DNA of 39,852 nt from Plakobranchus ocellatus (taxonomy: Eukaryota; Mollusca; Gastropoda; Plakobranchidae): the NCBI GenBank assembly GCA_019648995.1, contig BLXT01007679.1:762761-802612 (forward strand), read 5' to 3'. Within the stretch, counting starts at the first letter, position 1, and each line of letters opens with the position of its first letter. Below, one piece after another: positions 1 to 10,200 of the stretch. The notes under the pieces are model-generated. The model saw only the letters and a list, made by a program, of their open reading frames with translations. It was not told where the DNA came from and made no database searches. The translations under genes were made by a program, and so were the position numbers.

Positions 1-345
1 CCTTCCAAGGCGTAAGATTATATTTGAACGTCTCCAACACATTAATTTCAAATCCATTAAAAGAGGTATGAGGCACGGATGTATAATGTCGTCCAATCTT
101 TTTAATCTATAGACCATATAGAAAATAATCTTAATATATCCTGATGATATATAAGGCTTAAACATAATTGGAGAAAATCTTAATAATCTCAGGTGTGAAG
201 ATGATACGATTCTAAAAGTAGAATTTGCTGAACAACTTCAAAAACTTTTAGAAGATGTACGCTCATAGTTTTAGAGAGCGAGAAAATGGGCCTGCCTTAG
301 AATGTGTAAAACGTGGAATGTTTATCTTATACCAACTGAAATTGT
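1..345 (+). mobile_element. Non-LTR retrotransposon (LINE) RT relic, copy A
   Basis: Conceptual translation gives a decayed reverse transcriptase. A KRGMRHGCIM stretch followed by SNLFNL corresponds to the KRGVRQGCVLSPDLFNL block of non-LTR RTs. LNNLRCEDD then corresponds to the catalytic block normally read LNNLRYADD, and it is followed by a leucine-rich LQKLL segment. Several in-frame stops and shifts are present and the 5' part lies outside the window. The same family recurs at 4329-5925, 9931-10537, 15761-16402, 19010-19365 and, on the minus strand, 36655-38125. The LINE clade is not settled from sequence alone. Confidence 0.75.
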
Positions 346-492
346 TCTTGATTCAAATTAATAAACTTTTTGTTCAATTTTCGGTAAAACTTGGATTGAC
401 TTTTGTTCTTCAGTCTATTTAAAAGAACTCATTTTCACAAGCAGTGTTCAATTAGATATATAACTAAACAGCACAAAGCCTTTCGTGACATT

Positions 493-512
493 TTAGCGAC
501 CCCGACAAGATA
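493..512 (+). other. Putative tRNA primer-binding site of the Gypsy relic
   Basis: The segment reads TTAGCGACCCCGACAAGATA. It resembles the TGGCGACCCCGAC type of primer-binding site that directly follows the 5' LTR in many Gypsy elements, and it sits just after a CA dinucleotide (489-490), the usual LTR end. The first bases differ from the canonical TGG. Roughly 340-490 would then be LTR remnant, but no second LTR copy was found to confirm this. Confidence 0.4.
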
Positions 513-639
513 GGCAAGGACCGAGATTGCAAATAGATCTAGATTTAATTTATAAAAAATTGCTTATCATCAAGAATCGTCATGTGCTCGAGAGGAAATT
601 GTGCAACAGATCGACCTACTGATATACAGAGGCGCGAAG

Positions 640-1590
640 AAAGAAGAAGATTTTAAGGAAGAATTTCGACGACTCGCCCAGCAAGAGAGAGAAGTTAGAG
701 AAAAAGAAAGAAAACTTCAACAGAAGTGAGAAAAAAAGAGAATTTCAACTGAAGCGAGAAGAAGCGGAACGCGCGGAAGGGGTGAGGAAAAGAAAAGTGG
801 AAAGAGGGAAAGAAATAAAGCTGGAGAAATTGCGGATTCAAACTGCTGGTGGAAAGGTTGATCTTGAGACGATTACAACTGATGGGACAGACGCCCAGAC
901 CATGTTACTAAGATTACCCAATTTTGTAGACGAAAAAGTTGATTTGGAAAGCTGACTGACGCGATTTGAAAGATCCGTACAGATGAAACAATAGCCCCGA
1001 CAAAAGTGGGCAAGTTCGCTGAGTGCAGTCCTGTCCGACAGGCTCTCGATTGCTACGGGCGACTTCCAAAGGCCCAAGCCTTGGATTATGTCGAGGTGAT
1101 GAAGGCACTAATATAGAGATACAACTTGATAAAGGATGGGACTCGGGCGGGTTCTGAATATGTAAACCGGAGGAAGGTTCATAGTGAGGATCAAGACTGT
1201 TTTAAACCGATGGGTGAAGTTGTCAGAGACCAAGTAAACTTACGAAGACCTAAGGGATTTGTTCGTTCGAGAACAGTTTATGTATGCCTGCCTGGCGGTG
1301 CGTATAAGAAAGAAGGCTCTTCATGATCTGGAAAGTGTCGGATAGGAGGCGGACCTTTACTGTTGATTGACTTGCACCCGTTCTGTGTGATCAGTCACGT
1401 AAATCAACGCAAGCTGGTTCTTGACCTGTGATGGACTCTGTGCGGCGCAAGAACCCGAGAAGAGAATTACCGGTGGTCAACGCGCAGGAGAGCTTGAGGC
1501 GAGCGCGAATAATAAGCGGTCTCGTTTCAAGTGCAAGATACATCGTCAAATCACTCGTGACTGCACACATTCAAGCTCCTCAGCGAAGCG
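640..1590 (+). pseudogene. gag remnant of the Gypsy element
   Basis: The first part encodes an Arg/Glu/Lys-rich coiled-coil (for example REKERKLQQK), typical of the N-terminus of this gag type. LPNFVDEKVDLES then matches the start of the gag core (usual form LPxFxDGxDDLDxYLxRFER). Further blocks include a RFERS-like stretch and FVREQFM, which aligns with the conserved VxEQF region. Near 1516 a CKIHRQITRDC stretch recalls a CCHC zinc knuckle, but the first Cys is replaced by Arg. The gene is split by many stops and shifts and cannot make an intact capsid protein. Confidence 0.7.
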
Positions 1591-2143
1591 AGCAAGTGCA
1601 GGAGTGACAGTGATGGTGTCGCGAGAAGGCGCAGGAAAAGATTCTACAGAAAGCGCAAATACTGCTCTGGAAGTGGCGGACAACTTCCAGAGTGAAATAG
1701 AGGATGAAATGCTTCAGCCCGCGATTGCGCCGTGCTGGTAGATCCAAAAAAGACCAGTGATCTCCCCGTGCCAATCTCTATCGAGAGAGAAAAGATGGGC
1801 GATAGAGACATCTACCATCGACAGAAACCACCGCATGTCAGCTGTCCATGCGCTCGGGTTTGATCGAGGTCGGGTAAAGTTATTTTTTACTTATTCGCAA
1901 TTTTTACACCCTGATCTTTTTGCCTGACTGAAGGAAATGCCTGATATTTCCTCGGCCTGGCAAAATGAGAGGTATTCCAGGCAATGTCTCTGCCCACGTG
2001 GTGGCGTACACGATCGTCACCTAAACCTGGCAAAGATTGCAAGAAAAGTTGCTGTGTGGATGGCCCACTTTCTAGAGGGCGACGCCGAGAGTAGAGGCTG
2101 TGATGACTGTGGCTGTGAAGTCCTACTGGAGCTTGGAAGCTGA

Positions 2144-2967
2144 GTGTGTGTATGGGGGGGGAGGGGTAGCAAGAAGACAGTGAAGGATTTAAAGCTTGAT
2201 AGGCTGGCTACGAAGCAGCGACGTGAATTAGAGGAGTGGCAGGCTCTTTCTGCTCTATTTCACCGACCGGCCAGATTCGACAACTTTGGAGGAGCATCGC
2301 ATCGAATTGACGTCTTCAACACCTGCAGGACAAAGCCCGTATCCAATACCCACGCTATGAGGCAAAAGTTGTGAGACGAGCTCGAAGAGATGGAGAATTT
2401 GGGAATCACAAGGAAAAGTATTTCTCCCTACTCATCCCCAGTCTTCATGGTAAAGAAGAGAGACGGCTCTAATCGCATCTGTATTGATTACAGCGAGTTG
2501 AACAAGATAACTGTGTTTGAGCCTCATCTCATGCTTCCTGCTGACGTGTTCCAAGGCTTAGAGAATGATAGGTACTTTTCAAAGATAGACCTGGGCAAGG
2601 GCTTCCAGCAGATACCTGTCCGTCCGGAAGACATCCTTAGAACATCGTTTGTGTTAATGAACCGTCACCACGAGTTCCTGAGGATAACATTTTGGATGAT
2701 GAACTCGGGAGCAACCCACACTCGCGCTGTGAAAATGCTGGTGAGAGGGATAAACCATGAGGTGGACTATGTAGGCGATCTATAGGGCCACCCTCCAGGC
2801 TGGGAGGACCACGTGAGGATTCTGAAGGAGCTCTTCAGACGGCCACAACAGGCGAACTTTACCATGAGACCAACAAATTATGATCGACTTCCTAGGTCAT
2901 CGGCTTGGAGAGGGAGCAATCAGCCTTCAGAACGAGAACGTGGAGGAAGTTCGAACTGTGCCAGGAC
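2144..2967 (+). pseudogene. Gypsy reverse transcriptase remnant
   Basis: The best preserved piece of the element, open from 2390 to 2785. An upstream block (LATKQRRELEEW...) matches the linker before RT and ends at a stop after MRQKL. Recognisable RT parts are GITRKSISPYSSPVFMVKK, DGSNRICIDYSELNKI, and FSKIDL with the motif-A Asp at 2588-2590. The catalytic YxDD box reads YVGD (2768-2779), so one of its two Asp residues is lost, and a stop follows at 2783. Downstream, HVRILKELF and QANFTMRP continue the thumb region, and FIPHYAA (about 3027-3047) is a further conserved block. Confidence 0.85.
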
Positions 2968-3169
2968 CCAAGACCAAGAAGTAGGTTCGTGCATTATTAG
3001 GATTAGTTTTGATTATAAAGAATTTATTCCTCACTATGCAGCATTTTTCGGCACCTTTATCTGATTTCATGCATAAGGGGCAATCGGACCTGGTTACCTG
3101 GGGTGATGCGTAGGAGAGAGCTTATCATTACCTTAAAGTGGCAGTGAGGTCTAGACCGCTCTGGACCTG

Positions 3170-3545
3170 CCCGACATAAACTCTAGGTTCGTCCTCAGAA
3201 CGGATGCATTTGATCATAGCCTTGGCGCTGCTCTCATGCAGAGAAGTCAGGACAAGTTTTTCATGTGGCATACGCCAGTAAAAGTTGTCTGATAGGGAGA
3301 AGAGATGTTCGGTGAAAGAGAGAGAAGCCCTAGCTGTTGTTTGGGGAATTAAAAGATTTGCGTTGTATTTTCACGGTAAAGAGTTCACTCTACAGACAAA
3401 TAATGGCTCTCTCAGTATTTGAATGCAGCAAAGCTTGACAGTCCGAGGATTTGAGATAAGCTTTAGCTTTACAATCATTTCTTTTATTTTTTAATGCATT
3501 AAGGGATAGCGAGAATGTTGGTGCAGATTTTTTCATTCAAGTCCA
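3170..3545 (+). pseudogene. Gypsy RNase H remnant
   Basis: Translated in pieces, the sequence shows a FRTDAFD-like block, VAYASKS (the conserved YASR/K region), a GEREREALAVVWGIKRF-like block, and LQTNNGSLS followed by LNAAKLD, where intact elements read LQTDHxPLxYLNxAK. The tail IKGYRENVGAD (about 3500-3535) matches the conserved DNxxAD end of the domain. Frameshifts separate the blocks. No integrase follows. Confidence 0.7.
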
Positions 3546-4328
3546 GTAATTGTGTAACTTACAAGTTTTAAAACCTCACGATGTAACTAATAAAATTCAC
3601 TTGTCTGATGATGCACTTGCTTTAAATATGTTTATTTTGCCTAAAAACCTGAGGTTGTGGCTTGTGTGTCCCAGTAGAGGCATCAGTTTGCTCGTCCAAA
3701 TTCAAGGTGACAAGCACCTTTTGAGGAACTAGTTTCTTTGGTGCGGAGGTATATCAAGTTTGCTGCAACTATCATCTAGTCGAGGCATTGGAGCTATCTT
3801 TTTTGTATTACAGCCGGGTGAAGGCGGGTATCATATTGTATTACTAAGGGGAAGGCGGGTGTCATTATATTATGTGACCACGCATTTCTACTAAGCATTG
3901 CCGTGCATGTCAAACGGCCAGTCATATTTCGCAACGTGTCAGGATTATTTGTTTTTTGGTTAAAATATAATGGCTGCGAAACACAGTCCTTCATGTCATC
4001 AACCATAAGTCAACGTCGTATTCAGGTTATGTCCAGCCTAAAATGGCAATGTTTGGGATAGATTTCTGCATTAGCCTAATGTATATAGAATGTGGAAGTA
4101 TATTGAAAGAATGTCACAAGGGCAGGGTTGTATGTGATTACAAATGGGAATTCTGTTGGTGTGTGTTTGCTGTTGTGTCTTATATATTGGTATTTATCAA
4201 GAAATGTCTATGACTGAGTTAATGGCGGCGTTCAACATTTTGATGGGGGTGTTAGGTGTGTTGAAAATAGTGTAGTGTCAATCTGTGAGTGCGCGCGGCC
4301 TGCTTCAAGCTGATAAGATTGAGGTGGA
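3546..4328. other. Intergenic stretch without a recognised gene
   Basis: No credible coding region was found. An imperfect direct repeat of a GAAGGCGGGT-containing unit lies near 3820-3870. The stretch between the Gypsy relic and LINE copy B could hold a decayed 3' LTR, but no similarity to 340-490 was visible by eye. Confidence 0.4.
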
Positions 4329-5925
4329 ATGCGAGACTGTAAAGAATACGATGTGAGTGCTAAGAAAATCAAATGCAGTAGCCCTGTTAGCACCAAATTA
4401 AAACACAGAATAATATTAAAGGTAAAGAGGGAAGTATTAAACAAATGGTCAGAATATGTTGATAGAGGTAGAAAAAGGGTGAAAAAACTTGAAATAAGGA
4501 AAAAAACCTACCGGAACCAAATATCCTTAGAGATATAATTATGTAAAGGAAGCAATAAAGAAGATGAAAAGCAGACCATATATCATGCTAAATGAAATGA
4601 TTACATAAGACGAACTAAAAAAGCATCTGACAACAAAACTTATAAAAATACAATGTATGACATTGATACAATTCCAGAGGATCTTTGTAAATCTATTTTT
4701 ACCAGGGGGCAACAGAATTTGAATTTCATAGAGCATTCAGTTTAATAAGCCATTTTGCTCAAACCCTTTTGCTTATTTTGATGCAAAGAACGTGCAAGAG
4801 TCTAAGACCAGAAATATCCGCAAAATATTTTGGTTTTATGCCTCATTAAGGGCTAAGAACACAGTATTCACTTAGTCAGTGCTTATAGAAATCCAAAAAG
4901 ACCCTATCTCTGCTTCATTCATTATTCTAAGCCTCTGACAAAGTAAAATATGAAAAGCTGTTTCTTAGCCTATGCTAGAAAAAAAGAAAAGACATTTATA
5001 TTATTGGAATGAAACTGCATCTGTAAGACTTGAAGGAGAACACAATGATTTCAAATCCATCAATAGAGGCGTGAGGCAGATAGGAATATATCTCTGATTT
5101 TTAACCAATATAATGAAATAATCTTAAGGGATCTAGAGGATATTTTAAGAGTAAAAGAGACAAAGTCAAAATGATTTCAGGTATGCAGATATTATAGCTT
5201 TAATAGCAGAATAGAATCTGGTGAAAAACTTCAAAAATTTCTAAGTAGTGTCTGTCGTTCTAGATCTAGAGAGCGACAGAATGAGCTTGTCTTTGAATGT
5301 GAAAATCATGAAATGTTCGTCTCAAAGAAACCCTCAAACTCAAATGTAATATCGCTAGCAAAGGTGGAAAAATTAAACAAGTAGCGGAATTAATTATCTT
5401 GACTACCTGATGCCATCAGATGCTAGATGCACAAATGAAATAAGTAAAAAATAGCCATGGCCAAAGATACATTCCAAAAATGAAACTAATCTGGCAAACA
5501 GAAACATAAGTATGGAAACCAAAATAAGGATAATGAAAATAAAGGTATGGTCAGAACTGTTATGGTGTTGTACAATAAACAAGGAAACAGAGAAAAACTG
5601 GAAAGAGTAAAGATGTGATTTATCAGAGGATTGATGAGGATATCGTAGACGGACAAAGTCTAATAAATCCGTACTGAAAGAAGGTAATCTTGAGCGTTCA
5701 TTAATTAAAAACATAAGGCGGAGGCAACCACAATTTTTGGGACAGATTTGCCGACACTTAGCAATCACACAGGAAAAATCGAAGGCAAACACAGATGAGG
5801 TGGGCAGAGAAACTATCGAAAGTTTAACTCATGGGCAATAGTAACAACTTTGATATGCTATCTAAGAACAGGTTTGAGTAGAGGAACATGATCGCCTATG
5901 TCTGTTCCAGACGAGGCAACTAAAG
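4329..5925 (+). mobile_element. LINE RT relic, copy B (nearly full RT length)
   Basis: This spans most of the RT-containing ORF in decayed form. The order is a VLNKWSEYVDR-like block (about 4430, the segment just before RT), SLISHFAQTLLLILM (about 4735), RPEISAKYFGFM, a SKAFDKV-type block (about 4930), a KPSIEAxGRQ-like block (about 5050), a degraded catalytic region (about 5190), then a C-terminal block with RNISMETKIRIM, TINKETEKN and IRRRQPQFLGQICRH (about 5500-5760). It ends with a MIAYVCSRRGN block at about 5890-5925. Many stops interrupt it. Copies E and F share this C-terminal ending. Confidence 0.8.
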
Positions 5926-6119
5926 AAAAGATAGAGAGTACTGCGTTTTGTTTGCTTATTGGTAGCAAAGTGTCCTGTGTAAATATTTTAATGTGTCTGT
6001 TGGTTTAGAATAAATGTCTGTTTGTAGAATGTCGTTTTAAAAGCTAGTCAGTATAACAAGAAATGGTATTTGTGTATTTGTGAATTCGATGGTGCTGTGA
6101 GGTTTGTTGGTGTTGGTTG

Positions 6120-6860
6120 TAATTAAGAATATTTCATTGGTATTCGCCTGAGACAGACCGTAAGCCTCTTTGGCCAGATATCTAGTAATTTACTTTCAAG
6201 GGCTCCCATGAATAGATTTGCATGGTTTGGAGCCATGCATATTCCCATATCCGTTCTATGAGTTTGAAGCCATTGTATTTTCTGGAGATGTAAAATAATT
6301 TAGTGTAAGGATGAGGTATGTGAGTAATCATAGAAAGTCTGTGAAAGGTGCACATGTCAGACCCCTCCACCTCTCCAGTGTACAATGACAGGCCTCGACT
6401 CCTTCAGGGTAGTGCATTTGGTGTACAATAATTTTGTAGGCCTTTTGGCATCCAGCGTCAGGGGGAAAGGGCCTACATCATTAACACTTTATGTCGTTCT
6501 CGTAAAATCCATGTTATGTCAGACATATGATGACATTTCACCTTTGTTGGACATCCATTGGATTTATAATGGGCCTTCCTGTATTGCCCTCTTTGTGGAT
6601 ATCGATATTATGTAGAACATCCCGAGTGCAAGGTGGGGAATTAGGAGGCCTTTGGCAACATTTGAATCAATATCATTATCTCTTACTCCTTGTTGAAGGG
6701 TTTCACTGGTGACTTTACATTACTGGCCAGTAGGATCGGAATCAATTTGTTTGCGAACGGAAATGTTATTGAGCTGCCCATTGCACTCAGCAACATAATC
6801 TGTGGCATTGTCCTATGACTGTCTGGGACGACAATACATTTTAAGAGTACATTTTCCATC
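6120..6860 (-). mobile_element. Penelope-like element RT relic
   Basis: The diagnostic segment is on the minus strand at 6201-6248. It reads MGICMAPNHANLFMGA and continues into LESKLLD, matching the GTxMGTxMAPxYANLFMG block of Penelope-like reverse transcriptases. LTVCLRRI follows where the family has a VWLRYIDDIF-type block, but the sequence diverges before the catalytic Asp pair. Upstream on the same strand, FPLTLDAKRPTKL (about 6440-6480) and a degraded GRPI/NGCPTE-like block (about 6550) keep the family order in shifted frames. No GIY-YIG endonuclease was seen. The relic ends about 300 bp before ZNF830. Confidence 0.65.
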
Positions 6861-7101
6861 TTAATGATCAGTTAAAAAAAACTCGGATCATACAAATTCT
6901 GAGGATGTGAATTTTTATTTTTAAGCCAGATCTAGTCCAATTTTCTAATTTGATTTATGCCCCCTAAATTTCTCGCGTTACTTATGCGGATCAAAGATAA
7001 ATGGCAAACTGAATATTGGTCAGTTCATTAGCAACCGATTAGTAATGATCGTCTTGCCGAAAGTTTACACACACCGTTAAGAGTAGTCGTGAGTTTACAC
7101 A

Positions 7102-7120
7102 CTTTTTGTTTTTCTTACAG
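7102..7120 (+). promoter_or_regulatory. Candidate splice acceptor in the ZNF830 5' UTR
   Basis: A pyrimidine-rich run ending in TTTTTCTTACAG lies 43 bp before the ZNF830 start codon. It looks like a true 3' splice site, so the start codon probably sits in the second exon and a non-coding first exon lies upstream, possibly near or beyond 6900. RNA evidence would be needed to place that exon. Confidence 0.5.
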
Positions 7121-7163
7121 ATAACTCGCTAAACTCTAGACACTACTAAATTTGATCAACAAG

Positions 7164-7286
7164 ATGGCTGCGCCCAAGAAAAAAACTGTGTCCAAAGATG
7201 ATATTAGACGACTTATGAAAGAAAAAACAACAGTTGCCAGAAGTTCAACGCAAAAAGTTGATCACCCTCTTGCAAAGTACGATAGC
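7164..7286 (+). CDS. ZNF830: ZNF830 exon 1
   Basis: Codes residues 1-41. The ATG lies in AAGATGGCTGCG, a good initiator context that also resembles a YY1 site. A TTG 12 bp upstream is in frame but is not needed. The exon ends after KYDS at a GTGAAA donor in phase 0. Translation past the donor loses family similarity. Confidence 0.88.
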
Positions 7287-10200
7287 GTGAAATTAATACT
7301 GGCGAGACTTCCAAATGTGCACACAAAAGTAAATTTGATAAAAGCTAGAGTTAGCTAGATCTAGATTCTAGATCTAGACTGCTACGCTAACAGTTAAATC
7401 ATAGAGTAGCCTATAGTGTTTAGGCCTAGATCTATATCTAGATTAGATCTATAAACCTTTAATGACTTTAAAAGAAAAAACTTAAACTTGGGTACTATTG
7501 TACGAGATGGTGATATTGGGTCATCATTTTTTTCCCCAAAATTTTAAAATAGAGGCCCCTACTTTATTTTTGGATGATTATTGAGATTTTTTTTTAGTAA
7601 AGTTCTTAGGAACCTTTAAGGGATTCTATTTGTAAACCTTTTGTTGATAGCTTTCACTAAACTCTAAAAGATAATGAACAATCTTTTTTTTTACAAGCTA
7701 ACAACTTCATGTCAACAGACAGTGTCCATGCCAGTATTTTGTGCGAGATTAAGACAGAAATCGAATTCAGTTATAAATGAATTTTATGGATTTAAAGTCT
7801 ACACTTAAGAAGCACACTTGTGTCTTTGAACTGGGATATATCAAGATTTTTTTTTTTTTTTCATCCGTACTGATTGACCAGCAGCGGAAAAAAAAAAAGG
7901 CAGGAGCAGACAGAATTGAGTGATAACTTATCCTCAGTTTAAAAAAGGGCATGGAGAAACGCTTTAAAATTGTCTGATGGAATGTGTTATGAGCTCCACT
8001 AGACAGATTTTTTTATTATATATTGTACACATGGCAATATTCCAAAATTTATGACAAAATAGAAGCACTAATGAACTATAGACGATTTTAAAATTTCATC
8101 AACAATTATCAACAACCCTTAATAGTTTTGTTTAAGAACAAAGATATAATACAAAATTTTTGGAAAAAATTGATCGCCTCGATTATACTTTTGTTAATGG
8201 GGGCTGAGTTTTAGTTGATCAGGTCCAATGCAGTGATTAATTTAGAGACAAAAGGCAAGTGATCTCATTTTCATGTCATGTAATGGTTATACTGTGATAC
8301 GACTAGTTAGTTCTAGTACTAGTTGGTTAACAGTCGAGCTTCATAATTTTACTTTTCTTGTGTACACATTCAGAAATCTTGCCCAAGAATGTTTTACCTT
8401 TCTACTCAAATCCTCATCCCCCTTCCCCTTTCCCTTTATATCCCTCCCTTTTCTCCATGAGCTTTTTTTTCTTTGGTTATTTATCTTGATAATATGAAAA
8501 GTTGGGAGTGTTTTTGTGGGTTGTGTGCAGTTTTGAGGTTTTAGGTGCCATTATAACTGGAAATTATCTGCAGTTTCACTTGTAATAGTTGACACATAAA
8601 ATTTCATCAAAATGACCCAACAAGCACATTAATATTGAAAAAGCATTTCAAAAATAGAAAATCACTTTATTCTACCTAAATCTGACCTTTTTTTAAATCT
8701 TTGAGACTCGAGTTTAGATAAGCTGGTTGGCCAAACAAAGTGCAATATGTGTCTTACACTTAACACTACTGATATTGCACTTAATTTGGCTGCAGAAAAA
8801 TATTATAAGCTAGCTGGAGACCCCTCCAGGCAAGTTTTACATTTTGTATTAATGATCATATTGATATAAAACTACCTGTGAGAGTTTTGGTATCTCTCTG
8901 TTTATTTTAACAGAACAAATCTTTTTCTGAAAATTGGCTTGGAAATTGGCATTAAGGGGATGCTGCATTTTTTAAAAGCATTTTGACGCCAGTTATTGAG
9001 TTAAGTTGATTATCGATGTTAATCTCAAGGCATTCTACAACATACATTTTATTTATAACATACACTAATATATAGAATTTTATAAATATAGAAATACTCA
9101 ATAATGCTTTTTTCTTAAATACAGATATAACAGCTTGCAGCAACTTGTGTGTGTGCTTTGTAACAATGTCATAAAAAATGATCTTTTGTGGCCTGCTCAC
9201 ATATTAAGCAAACAGCACAAAGAGGTAAGAAAGCTTTATAGTGCATCTTTTGATGCTGTGTGAATGTTACTCATTAGCAAATACTGCATTAATTTAGTGT
9301 GTCAAAGCTGTGTGAATTTCGCTGATTAGCAGCTTTGCAACTTGGGAAATTAAAGAAGGTTACAGTCTTTTGCAATGCATTAAATTTCTAATTTTCAAAC
9401 ATATGAAATACAATTATTTCATAAATTAATTTTGCACAGAAGTAAGAAATGTAAGAGGCATACGCAGGACAACTCAATATATATATTTTAAGGAAAGAGC
9501 TTGTGAGTAAAATTTGAATGTAAGATTGTAAGTCACTTTTTGTGTTATACATTGATGTAGAAATCTTGATTTTCATTTTCAGCGTGCATTGGCATTAAAA
9601 GCTCAAGGTCCAATAAAACTAAACAGTGTTCATCTTCCTCAAGGGAAACGCAAGGTTCAAGACAGTTTAGAGAACAGAGGCATTCATAAGAAGATAAAAA
9701 CAGGTAGGACTTCTTTTTAAGAGGATAAAAACAGGTAGGACTTCTTTCCAAACAATTTCAACCAATGTTTTCAAAAGAGCTTGGTAGAGTTTCCCTATCT
9801 TTTTACCTTTTGGGGTTCCTCTTAATGTTTTTTCTTGTTTTTACCATTGTGTACGTCAGGCTCATTGTTATTGCTGCAGTAAGATTTTTATTCATTACTA
9901 TTATTTTTTTTTTTAAACTATAGTTTTGGCGTGTACCATGATTTGCTTTGCAATTATACTTGTAGTGGCTTGCGATCCTTCTACAAGAGCAGTGCCCTTA
10001 CTGGGCGGGTTGCCTCGGCAATTTGCTCGACGCAGTGAAGAGTCGACCAGTTCCAAAACTATTTTGGCTGCTCTCCTCTTCATCCCTCAGCTGCTTACCC
10101 TGAGTTCACGTGTCCCTGATCGGGGGGCTAAGTGGGTATTCGACCTTGCCCAAGGGTCTCCCACAGGCTAGCGGAGGGAAGGAGCCGCCTTACTTCTCCT

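Larger units (their letters stand above)
485..3545 (+). mobile_element. Degenerate Ty3/Gypsy LTR retrotransposon (gag-pol relic)
   Basis: The order of recognisable parts is that of a Gypsy-type element: a primer-binding-site-like motif (about 493), a charged coiled-coil region (about 640-840), a gag core (900-1330), a zinc-knuckle remnant (about 1510-1575), an RT (2390-2960) and RNase H (about 3170-3545). Stops and frameshifts are spread throughout. No integrase and no convincing 3' LTR were seen, so the element is both mutated and truncated. It lies between two LINE relics and is not expected to be active. Confidence 0.85.

Noticed and set aside
5403..5792. A 129-codon minus-strand frame rich in Phe, Ile and Leu that looks like a membrane protein
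   Set aside because: It is antisense to LINE copy B. The sense strand carries the RT blocks, so the hydrophobic frame is a shadow.
6182..6385. A 67-codon minus-strand frame with an ATG
   Set aside because: The Penelope-like signature is in a different frame of the same strand. This frame is a neighbour left open by chance.
8718..8830. A CNMC-containing open stretch after a TTTAG in ZNF830 intron 1, first taken for the zinc-finger exon
   Set aside because: It lacks the His pair and the LLWxxH segment. The true finger exon is at 9141-9224.
9926..10171. An 81-codon frame with a hydrophobic start resembling a signal peptide
   Set aside because: It lies in the non-LINE part of the copy C insertion, begins inside the inserted sequence and has no splice or promoter context.
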